From assembly GCA_018266075.1 (NCBI GenBank), contig JAFEBB010000026.1, positions 1 to 64,000 on the forward strand: DNA of 64,000 nt. The letters are read 5' to 3'. Each line of letters opens with the position of its first letter. Position 1 is the stretch's first letter. Below are positions 40,522 through 47,803 of this stretch, piece after piece. A program made the position numbers and the translations under genes. The notes under the pieces were generated by a model. That model worked only from the letters and a program-made list of their open reading frames with translations, was not told the DNA's origin and did no database searches. This stretch comes from Deltaproteobacteria bacterium (lineage in GTDB: Bacteria > Myxococcota > Myxococcia > Myxococcales > SZAS-1).

Positions 40522-41031
40522 ATGTTCGCGCACGTTCTGGCCGGCCTGTTGCTGACGGCCTCGGTGGTCCCTCAAACGGTGGAGCAGCTCACCGATCGCG
40601 CCACGCACGTGGTGCACGCCAAGGTCACGCGTGTGGTGAGCGCGCGCGAGCCGGGGCCTTCCGGCATCTACACGCGCAGCACGCTGAACGTGAGCGAGTG
40701 GCTCAAGGGGCCAGCGCTGAAGAGCGTGAGCCTGCGCCAGTCGGGCGGCACCATCGGCAGCGAGAGCGTGGAGCTGCCCGGCGACGCCATCTTTCACGAA
40801 GGTGAAGAGGTGCTCGCCTTCCTGCGCTGCGACGCCGGCGCGGATCACTGCTCGCTGGTGGGCCTGGCGCAGGGCAAGTACCAGCTCACCCGCGACGCGA
40901 ACGGCAAGCTGCAGGCCACCCGCGACTTCCACGAGACCGCGTTCGTCAAGGGTGCGCCGCTGTCCGGCGGGCCCGAGCCCTTCGACGCCCTCGCCGCCCG
41001 GGTGCGCGCCCGGGTCGGAGGCGGCAAGTGA
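40522..41031 (+). CDS. Secreted hypothetical protein, 169 aa
   Basis: Exported protein with signal peptide MFAHVLAGLLLTASVVPQ. The mature part has an all-beta look (VVHAKVTRVVSAREPGPSGIYTRSTLNVSEWLKG, VSLRQSGGTIGSES, EVLAFLRCDAGADHCSLVGLAQG) resembling an OB/immunoglobulin-like fold seen in uncharacterised secreted myxobacterial proteins, with one Cys pair. It overlaps the metalloprotease gene by the GTGA junction, so the two are coupled and may be an inhibitor/chaperone and protease pair; that is speculation. The start has a weak ribosome site. Confidence 0.8.
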   Translation: MFAHVLAGLLLTASVVPQTVEQLTDRATHVVHAKVTRVVSAREPGPSGIYTRSTLNVSEWLKGPALKSVSLRQSGGTIGSESVELPGDAIFHEGEEVLAFLRCDAGADHCSLVGLAQGKYQLTRDANGKLQATRDFHETAFVKGAPLSGGPEPFDALAARVRARVGGGK

Positions 41032-42788
41032 AGTTGAGATATGTCGCGATATGTCTGATTCTCGCGGTGCCGCTCCGGGCCCGCGCGGACACGCTCTACT
41101 GGCTGGGCGCCAAGCTCCCCAACGGCGCGACCTACCCCGACGGCGGCGGCGACCCCATGCAGTACTGGGTCGACGAGACCCAAGGCACACCTGGCGGCCT
41201 CCCGGTGGCCACGATCGAGCAGCAGACCATCGCCAGCTACGGCCTCTGGCAGGCGGTGGACTGCGCGTACATCGGCTTCAGCTTCCAGGGCGCGATCACG
41301 GATCCGAGCCAGCTCGGCCAGCACGACGACCGCAAGAACGTGATGGACGGCTTCGTGAACAGCTACACCGACCCGCGCTACGCCGACGACCTCGGCGACG
41401 GCATCGCGGTCGGCGTGGCGCTCACCTACAAGCAGAACGGCATCATTCTCGGCTGCGACACCGAGTTCAACGCGCAGGACTACACCTACTCCGACGGCAT
41501 CCCGGCGACCGGAGAGGACTTCCTCTCGCTCGCGAACCACGAGAACGGCCACTGCCTCGGGCTCGATCACGACCCGAACGACTTCAACAGCGTGATGTAC
41601 CCGACCGAGGTGGTGGGCGACCTGCGCCGCACGCTGGATCCGCACGACATCGATAACGTGTGCCAGCTCTATCCGGAGACCGGCTCCATCGGCTCGCCGT
41701 GCTCGGGCTCGAGCTGCGGCGGCTCGCTTTCGTGCATCCAGGATCCGATCAACGGCGGCAACTTCTGCTCGCACAGCTGCGACGCGTCGAACCCGAGCAC
41801 GTGCGAGGCGGGCTTCGGTTGCCGCGCGTCGCAGGCGATCGCGGGCGCGAGCGCGGCGTGCTTCCCCGGCGACGGCGACTTCTCGCCCAACATCGGCGAC
41901 CCGTGCGGCGCGGACACCGACTGCCACGGCGCCAACGCGATGTGCATCACCGGCTGGTCGGGCGGCTACTGCAGCCAGTACTGCGACTCGTCGACGTGCC
42001 CCACGGGAGATGTCTGCGCGCAGCTCGACGCGCAGCACTTCTATTGCACCTCGGCGTGCACCACCTACGCGGGCGGCTGCCGCGCGGGCTACGCCTGCTT
42101 CGGCTACGACACCGGCGGCGACGGCTTCTGCATCCCCGCCTGCGCGCAAGACGCCGACTGCGGCGGCACCGATCTCTGCCTCGCCGACGGCATCTGCTAC
42201 CCGCCCGGCAACGCCGGCAGCTACGTGGGCCACGCGTGCCTCTCGAGCACCGACTGCCCCACCGGCGATTTCTGCATCCCCGCGTCGGACTCGAGCGGCC
42301 ACAGCACCGGCTGGCCCGGCGGCTACTGCGCGGCCCCGTGCGGCGCCGGCCAGGACGCGAACCGCCCCTGCGGCGCGGGCGCGACGTGCGTGATCGCCGG
42401 CGCCGAGGGCCAGGCCTACTGCCTCCAGAACTGTGACGCCCAGGGCGGCTGCCGCCAGGGCTACACCTGCGTGGTCAAGCCCGACGCGAGCCACACCGAG
42501 CAGCAAGTCTGCGCGCCAGGCTGCGCGTCCGACAGCGATTGCGCCGTGGGCGAGCGCTGCACCGGCGGCGCCTGCGTGGATCCGAACGGCGGCAGCACCG
42601 GGAGCTGCACGCTCTGCGGCGACGGCGGCATCACCCAGACCACCACCGGCAGCGGCAGCACCGGCTCCAGCTCGCCGCCTCCGGCCACGCCGTCCGGCTG
42701 CGGTTGCGGCGCCGGTGGATCCGTGGATCTCATGGCTCTCGGCGTGCTGATGTGCTTGCTCGGCGCGCGTCGGAGACGGGCATGGTGA
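41028..42788 (+). CDS. Matrixin-like metalloprotease with MYXO-CTERM-like tail
   Basis: A 586-residue secreted zinc protease. Signal peptide residues 1-20 are followed by the catalytic domain to about 220, with HENGHCLGLDH at 171-181 (HExxHxxGxxH) and the Met-turn SVMYPT shortly after. Residues 225-545 are a Cys-rich region of repeated CxxDxDCxxG-type modules. A Gly/Ser/Thr linker leads to the C-terminus GCGCGAGG, a hydrophobic helix and a short Arg-rich end, the MYXO-CTERM sorting layout. The protein should be processed by a myxosortase and anchored on the surface. The GTG start overlaps the stop of the small secreted gene. A paired GATATGTC motif begins 10 bp into the gene. Confidence 0.9.
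   Translation: MKLRYVAICLILAVPLRARADTLYWLGAKLPNGATYPDGGGDPMQYWVDETQGTPGGLPVATIEQQTIASYGLWQAVDCAYIGFSFQGAITDPSQLGQHDDRKNVMDGFVNSYTDPRYADDLGDGIAVGVALTYKQNGIILGCDTEFNAQDYTYSDGIPATGEDFLSLANHENGHCLGLDHDPNDFNSVMYPTEVVGDLRRTLDPHDIDNVCQLYPETGSIGSPCSGSSCGGSLSCIQDPINGGNFCSHSCDASNPSTCEAGFGCRASQAIAGASAACFPGDGDFSPNIGDPCGADTDCHGANAMCITGWSGGYCSQYCDSSTCPTGDVCAQLDAQHFYCTSACTTYAGGCRAGYACFGYDTGGDGFCIPACAQDADCGGTDLCLADGICYPPGNAGSYVGHACLSSTDCPTGDFCIPASDSSGHSTGWPGGYCAAPCGAGQDANRPCGAGATCVIAGAEGQAYCLQNCDAQGGCRQGYTCVVKPDASHTEQQVCAPGCASDSDCAVGERCTGGACVDPNGGSTGSCTLCGDGGITQTTTGSGSTGSSSPPPATPSGCGCGAGGSVDLMALGVLMCLLGARRRRAW
41038..41055. promoter_or_regulatory. GATATGTC paired motif, site 1
   Basis: Direct repeat GATATGTC-GC-GATATGTC located 10 bp inside the start of the matrixin-like gene. 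The same 8-mer pair occurs at 53796 (direct, spacer GA) and 52149 (inverted, spacer TC). See findings. Confidence 0.4.
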
Positions 42789-44587
42789 CCGAAGTCCAGG
42801 AGCGCCAGAAGGCCGACTTCTCCCTCGCCTACGTGGTGAAGGCGCTGCATCAGGTGCGCGCGATCTCTCTCGAGCAAGCCAAGGAGCTCATCAGCCGCGA
42901 GGCGCTGCTCCACGCGCGCGTGCTCAAGGAGAACGGCGGCGACGAGCAGAAGTACGAGGTCTCGCCCATCGAGCTGGTGGCCGCACACCACATCCCCATC
43001 TCGGATCGGCCCGGCGAGTATCTGGATCAGGATCGGATCTCGACGATCGTTGCCCAGGCGTCGGGGCTGCCGTACCACAAGATCGATCCCCTGCGGCTCG
43101 ACATGCCGCTCATCACCCGCGTGCTCAGCCGGCCCTTCGCGATTCGCCACGCGCTGCTCCCGCTCTCGTTGCAAGGCGACGTGCTGAACCTCGCCGTCGC
43201 CAACCCCTTCGACCACGAGCTGTTCGCGGAGGTGAGCCGGCTGACGTCGAAGCGGATCCGGCCGTTCCTCACCGCCAAGCTCGACATCCTCCAGGCGCTC
43301 CAGGACACGCACGGGTTCAAGAACACCGTGGCCCGCGCCGTCGACGAGGCGGTGAACGATCCCGGCGTCGCCAACTTCGAGCAGCTGGTCGTCCTCAACG
43401 AGCAGAGCGAGCTGCAGGCCGAGGACAAGCCGGTGGTGAACGCGGTGGAGTACCTGCTGCGTTACGCGTTCGATCAGCGCGCCAGCGACATCCACCTCGA
43501 GCCCAAGCGCGACCAGACGGTGCTGCGCCTGCGCATCGACGGCGTGCTGCACCCGGTCTTCAACCTGCCGCGCGCCGTGCACGCGCCCATCGCCGCGCGC
43601 CTGAAGATGCTCTCGCGCATGGACATCAGCGAGAAGCGCCGCCCCCAGGACGGCCGCATCAAGACCCAGCGCGACGGCACCGAGATCGAGCTTCGCGTCT
43701 CCACGCTGCCCACCGCCTTCGGCGAGAAGATGGTGCTGCGCATCTTCGATCCGGAGAAGATGACCACGCTCGATCAGCTCGGCTTCGAGTCGCACGAGCA
43801 GAAGCTCTTCGAGAACTGGATCGCCAACCCGCACGGCTTGATCCTCGTCACCGGCCCCACCGGCAGCGGCAAGACGACGACGCTCTATGCCGCGCTGCGC
43901 GCGCTCGCCGGCCAGGACGTGAACGTCACCACCATCGAAGATCCCATCGAGATGGTGTGGGACGGCTTCAACCAGGTGCAGGTGCAGCCCAAGCTCGATC
44001 TCGACTTCGCCGCCGCGCTCCGCCACATCCTCCGCCAGGATCCCGACATCATCATGGTGGGCGAGATCCGCGATGGCGAGACAGCGTCCAACGCGATCCA
44101 GTGCGCGCTCACCGGCCACCTGGTGCTCTCCACGCTGCACACCAACGACTCCGTGGGCGCGGTGGCGCGCATGCGCGACCTCGGCATTCCCAGCTTCCTG
44201 CTCGCGTCGAGCTTGCTGGGCGTGATGGCCCAGCGCCTGGTGCGCACGGTCTGCCCTGCTTGCGCGCAACCCATCAACCTCACCGCCGAGCAGGTGCAGC
44301 TGTTGGCCACACCCATGCCGCTCATGCCCGAGGGCCCGCGCTTCATGCAGGGCAAGGGCTGCGTGAAGTGCCGCGAGACGGGCTACCGCGGGCGCTCCGG
44401 CGTGTTCGAGATGTTCCACGTGAGCCGCGAGGTGCGCGAGCTCATCTCCAGCGGCGCCGAGGGCGGCGCCATCGAGTCCATGGCGCGCAACCAGGGCATG
44501 CGCAGGCTCCGCGAAGCCGCCGTCCACAAGCTGGCCCAGGGCATCACCTCGTTCGAAGAGGTGATCCGCATGACCGCCGACAGCTAG
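42782..44587 (+). CDS. GspE/PilB-type secretion or pilus ATPase
   Basis: Cytoplasmic hexameric ATPase of 601 residues that powers type IV pilus extension or type II secretion. The N-terminal domain (residues 1-165) is the MshEN/GspE_N type. The ATPase domain has GPTGSGKTTT at about 357-366, the Asp box (LRHILRQDPDIIMVGEIRD), the His box (STLHTND), and a C-terminal zinc site from CPAC (about 491-494) and CVKC (about 527-530). The start at 42782 overlaps the metalloprotease stop by seven bases; an internal GTG at 42785 is possible. No pilC, pilT or gsp genes are nearby, so the partner is unknown. It may serve a pilus or secretion system encoded elsewhere. Confidence 0.93.
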   Translation: MVTEVQERQKADFSLAYVVKALHQVRAISLEQAKELISREALLHARVLKENGGDEQKYEVSPIELVAAHHIPISDRPGEYLDQDRISTIVAQASGLPYHKIDPLRLDMPLITRVLSRPFAIRHALLPLSLQGDVLNLAVANPFDHELFAEVSRLTSKRIRPFLTAKLDILQALQDTHGFKNTVARAVDEAVNDPGVANFEQLVVLNEQSELQAEDKPVVNAVEYLLRYAFDQRASDIHLEPKRDQTVLRLRIDGVLHPVFNLPRAVHAPIAARLKMLSRMDISEKRRPQDGRIKTQRDGTEIELRVSTLPTAFGEKMVLRIFDPEKMTTLDQLGFESHEQKLFENWIANPHGLILVTGPTGSGKTTTLYAALRALAGQDVNVTTIEDPIEMVWDGFNQVQVQPKLDLDFAAALRHILRQDPDIIMVGEIRDGETASNAIQCALTGHLVLSTLHTNDSVGAVARMRDLGIPSFLLASSLLGVMAQRLVRTVCPACAQPINLTAEQVQLLATPMPLMPEGPRFMQGKGCVKCRETGYRGRSGVFEMFHVSREVRELISSGAEGGAIESMARNQGMRRLREAAVHKLAQGITSFEEVIRMTADS

Positions 44588-44619
44588 AGTGGCCGACCTC
44601 TTCTGATCCGGATCCAACC

Positions 44620-45777
44620 GTGAGAATTGCCGCCATCGTCTTTGCGCTGTCGCTCGTTGCCTGCGGCCCGCTCGACGAAACCGCCAGCCCGAACGACACG
44701 GTCACGGCGACCGCGCCCATCATCAACGGGCACACGGACACGACCGACACCAACGTCGCCTCGCTCCTGGTCGGCTATCCCGACGGCTCCGGCTACCTCT
44801 GCTCGGGCTCCATCATCGGCCCCTACACGTTCCTCACCGCGGGCCACTGCACCAACAAGTTCAATCCGCTCACCGACGTCGGCTTCATCGTGCTGAACAA
44901 CAACTCCGATCGCGGCCTCCAGGACGCCTTCTACCCGGATGGCGGCTTCAACTCGATCGACGGCGGCGCGGTGGAGGTGCGGTTCCTCATCGCCAACCCG
45001 GACTTCCGGCAGCAGACCGGCAACCAGGACTGGAACGACATCGGGCTGGGCTTCACCAGTCAGCCCATGCCCGGGCCGTACCTTCCGCTGAACCGCTACC
45101 CGCTCGATCGGCTGCCGCTCTACGGCGCGCCGGTGACGGAGGTGGGCTTTGGCGAGACCTCGCCCGACGGCGGCGGCGTGGGCACGCGGCGCGAGGTGAC
45201 CAAGTACGACGTGAAGGTGCGCTCGGCGGGCGAGCTCACCTCGGGCGCGCAGGCCGGCCTCACCTGCGAGGGCGACTCGGGCGGCCCTGCGCTGTTCAAG
45301 ACGCCCGACGGCTTGATGTCGGTCATCGGCACCACCTCGCGCGGCGATCAGCAGTGCGCGCAGTCGGGCATCGACACCCGCGTGGACGCGTACCTCGACT
45401 TCATCCGCATCAACATGGTCGACGCCGGCGATCCGCCGAGCTGCGGCGCCGACGGCCGCTGCGGCTTCAACTGCACCGCGCCGGATCCGGACTGCCCCTG
45501 CGCCCCCGACGGCTTCTGCACCAGCGCCTGCACCACGCCCGAGGCCGATCCGGACTGCCCCCAGAGCTGCCTCTACAACGGCGGCTCGTGCGCCGTGCAG
45601 CAGGGCACCACCACCGGCTCCACGGGCTCCCCGTCGGCGGCCGATGCCGGCTCGAAGAAGGGCGGCGGCTGCAGCACCGCCAGCGGATCCGACCTGATCT
45701 GGCCGCTCGCGCTCGTCTTCGGCGCGGTGGCGCTCAGCCGGTCACGCCGATGGACAGGTGGCTCGCGCCGCCGGTGA
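44620..45777 (+). CDS. Trypsin-like serine protease lipoprotein with MYXO-CTERM-like tail
   Basis: A 385-residue exported protease. Lipobox VAC is at residues 13-15. The chymotrypsin fold carries H76 (LTAGHC), D140 (NDIGLG) and S220 (CEGDSGGP), so the triad is complete. IINGHTD at 34-40 is the activation-peptide end, suggesting a zymogen. Residues 270-345 are a Cys-rich stretch, followed by a Gly/Ser/Thr linker and KKGGGC, a hydrophobic helix and an Arg-rich end, as in MYXO-CTERM proteins. The lipobox and sorting tail together are odd: either the protein is anchored twice or one signal is inactive. The GTG start follows a GATCCGGATC sequence. The 3' end overlaps the convergent MarR-fusion gene by 44 bp. 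Confidence 0.88.
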   Translation: MRIAAIVFALSLVACGPLDETASPNDTVTATAPIINGHTDTTDTNVASLLVGYPDGSGYLCSGSIIGPYTFLTAGHCTNKFNPLTDVGFIVLNNNSDRGLQDAFYPDGGFNSIDGGAVEVRFLIANPDFRQQTGNQDWNDIGLGFTSQPMPGPYLPLNRYPLDRLPLYGAPVTEVGFGETSPDGGGVGTRREVTKYDVKVRSAGELTSGAQAGLTCEGDSGGPALFKTPDGLMSVIGTTSRGDQQCAQSGIDTRVDAYLDFIRINMVDAGDPPSCGADGRCGFNCTAPDPDCPCAPDGFCTSACTTPEADPDCPQSCLYNGGSCAVQQGTTTGSTGSPSAADAGSKKGGGCSTASGSDLIWPLALVFGAVALSRSRRWTGGSRRR

Positions 45778-46831
45778 GCTCGAGCTCGTAGCGGTCGGTT
45801 GCGCTCTCGAAGCCGCTGGAGCTCAAGCGGGTGACGCCGCCCACGGCGCCGAGGTGCTGGTCGTCGAAGCTGATGTGGCTGGCGCCGCCGTGCACCTGGA
45901 TGCGCATGGCCGAGCCCTTGGGGCGGGTGAGCTGCAGGTGGCTGGCGCCGCCGGTGATGCGCACCTGCACCACGCCGTGCGGCGCGGGCAGCGCGATCTC
46001 CACCGCGCTTGCGCCCCCGCGGACGTTGAGTGACGTGAGCCGCAAGTCCTCCAGCGCCGCGCGCACCTTGCTGATGCCGCCGGTGAGCTCGATGTCCCAG
46101 GGGACGGCCGAGTTGAGGTCCACCTCGGCGGCGACCTTGCGGAAGTCGAGGAACGCGAACATCGGGTAGCTCATGTGCACCGTGCCGCCGGAGACGGTGA
46201 TCTCCGGCCGACGCCCGGTGAAGCGCGCCTGGTAGAGATGGTCGTTGTCCGCGCCGCCGCCGAGGGTGAGCCGCGAGGCGCCCGAGGTGAGCCGGAACAC
46301 GCCGCGCTTGGCGTCGCCGATGGGGGCCGAGTCGGGGCCTTCGCTCGAGCTGGCCGGAGCGCCGTCCTGGCGCAGGCGCGTGGTCTCCGCGGCCATGATC
46401 GCCGCGGCCCGGGTCACGAACTCCACCACCAGCTCGAGCTGCGCCTCGTCGTAGCCCGCGGTGACCTCTTTCATCGCCTGCCGCAGCGGCTCCAGGAGCT
46501 CGTGAATCCGTGGCGCCGGCTCCTGCAGCGACTCCACGAGCACGTGCCGCCGATCGCCGGGATCCTTCAAGCGCCGCAGCCAGCCCGCCTTCTCCAACCG
46601 ATCGAGGACGCCGGTCACCGCGCCGGTGGTGAGCCCGGTGAGCTCCGCCAGGCGGCCCGCAGGCATGGGCCCGTTGCCCGCAAGCAGGCTCGAGGCCTTG
46701 AAGTCGGTGAGGCTCACCCCGAGGCGATCTGCGAGGGCCTGGCTGTAGAGGACGTCGCGGTCCGAGAGGGCCCGCATGGCCCCCATCAGCTTCAGCAGGA
46801 GCTCGGCTCTTTGGCGAGAAGCGGTTGACAT
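45734..46831 (-). CDS. MarR-family regulator fused to a toastrack-like domain
   Basis: A 365-residue protein. Residues 1-150 form a MarR winged helix (SLTDFKASSLLAGNGPMPAGRLAELTG, then TTGAVTGVLDRLEKAGWLRRLKDPGDRRHVLV). Residues 180-365 form repeated Gly/Ala/Ser-containing beta strands, with the motif GGASxLxL/I recurring (LTSGASRLTLGG, VRGGASAVEI, ITGGASHLQL, VHGGASHISF, LTGGASHLSI). This is like the DUF4097/LiaF-type toastrack beta-helix domain. MarR proteins rarely carry such a domain, which may sense an envelope ligand or multimerise. It is divergent from the ABC operon across operator-like palindromes, so it probably regulates that operon and itself. The 3' end overlaps the serine protease gene. 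Confidence 0.85.
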   Translation of the reverse strand: MSTASRQRAELLLKLMGAMRALSDRDVLYSQALADRLGVSLTDFKASSLLAGNGPMPAGRLAELTGLTTGAVTGVLDRLEKAGWLRRLKDPGDRRHVLVESLQEPAPRIHELLEPLRQAMKEVTAGYDEAQLELVVEFVTRAAAIMAAETTRLRQDGAPASSSEGPDSAPIGDAKRGVFRLTSGASRLTLGGGADNDHLYQARFTGRRPEITVSGGTVHMSYPMFAFLDFRKVAAEVDLNSAVPWDIELTGGISKVRAALEDLRLTSLNVRGGASAVEIALPAPHGVVQVRITGGASHLQLTRPKGSAMRIQVHGGASHISFDDQHLGAVGGVTRLSSSGFESATDRYELELTGGASHLSIGVTG

Positions 46832-46860
46832 GGTCGCGGAACAAGCTTAGACAAGCGATG

Positions 46861-46875
46861 TCTTAGTTGCTAAGA
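46861..46875. promoter_or_regulatory. MarR operator-like palindrome
   Basis: TCTTAGTTGCTAAGA is a perfect inverted repeat (six-base arms, three-base centre) located 30 bp upstream of the MarR-fusion start and about 194 bp upstream of the ABC gene. The position and symmetry suit autoregulation by the MarR-type dimer. Confidence 0.6.
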
Positions 46876-46978
46876 TATTCGAATCGAGAGCCGCTGGGCA
46901 ACCTACCCGAAGCCAGCGGAGGCAGCCAGGCAGGGAAGCAACGTTCGAGTTGTCCGCCGATGCACCGGCGAATATCTT
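46872..46978. promoter_or_regulatory. Distant inverted half-sites AAGATATTCG / CGAATATCTT
   Basis: The decamer AAGATATTCG (46872-46881, partly inside the palindrome) returns as its exact reverse complement at 46969-46978. The spacing of 87 bp puts one site near each divergent promoter, consistent with a shared regulator acting on both directions. Confidence 0.5.
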
Positions 46979-47068
46979 AACGCCCGTTCATTTATCAGGC
47001 TTCCGGGCCTGGGGCGTCACACGGCGTCGAAAATACCGGGGCCCCAAGGCCCAACGAGGTTCCGCACC

Positions 47069-47794
47069 ATGGCGTCCATCGTCTCGCTGCGAAACGTGGT
47101 CAAGGACTACTACCTGGGCAAGGTGGTGGTTCACGCGCTCCGCGACATCAGCCTCGATGTGGAGCAGGGCGAGTTCCTCTCCATCGCGGGGCCTTCGGGC
47201 TCGGGCAAGACCACGCTGCTCAACCTCATCGGCTGCGTGGACACGCCCACCGGCGGCGTGGTGACGGTGAACGGCCAGGACACCTCGAAGCTCACCGAGC
47301 GCCAGCTCACCGATCTCCGGCTGCACAGCCTGGGCTTCATCTTCCAGAGCTTCAACCTGGTGACCGTGCTCTCCGTGTTCCAGAACGTGGAGTTCCCGCT
47401 GCTGCTCCAGGGTGGCCTCTCCGCCGGCGAGCGAAAGCAGCGCGTGGAGGCGTTGCTCGGGCAGGTGGGCCTCTCCGACCAGATCCACAAGCGCCCCAAC
47501 GAGCTCTCCGGCGGTCAGCGCCAGCGCGTGGCCGTGGCGCGCGCGCTGGTGACCCGGCCCAAGATCGTGCTCGCCGACGAGCCCACCGCGAACCTCGACT
47601 CCACCACCGGCCAGAACATCATCGACCTGATGAAGGAGCTGAACCGCAAAGAGGGCACCACCTTCATCTTCTCCACCCACGACCCGAAGGTGATGTCGCA
47701 CGCCAGCGCGGTGGTGCGCGTGGCCGACGGCCAGCTCGCCGAGGGCGGCAAGACGTCGGGGACCGCCGCCGCTGCTGCCGCCGGTGCGCACTAG
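47069..47794 (+). CDS. ABC transporter ATP-binding protein (MacB/LolD type)
   Basis: A 241-residue ATPase with Walker A GPSGSGKTT (residues 41-49), signature LSGGQRQRVAVARAL, Walker B VLADEPTANLD and H-loop STHDP. The sequence belongs to the group that energises FtsX-fold permeases (LolD, MacB, FtsE). It is the first gene of the operon with two permeases 10 and 3 bp apart. The ATG at 47069 gives MASIVSLRNVVKDYYLGK. The upstream region carries MarR-type operators, so expression is likely repressed by the divergent regulator. Confidence 0.95.
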   Translation: MASIVSLRNVVKDYYLGKVVVHALRDISLDVEQGEFLSIAGPSGSGKTTLLNLIGCVDTPTGGVVTVNGQDTSKLTERQLTDLRLHSLGFIFQSFNLVTVLSVFQNVEFPLLLQGGLSAGERKQRVEALLGQVGLSDQIHKRPNELSGGQRQRVAVARALVTRPKIVLADEPTANLDSTTGQNIIDLMKELNRKEGTTFIFSTHDPKVMSHASAVVRVADGQLAEGGKTSGTAAAAAAGAH

Positions 47795-47803
47795 GAGCCA
47801 CCC

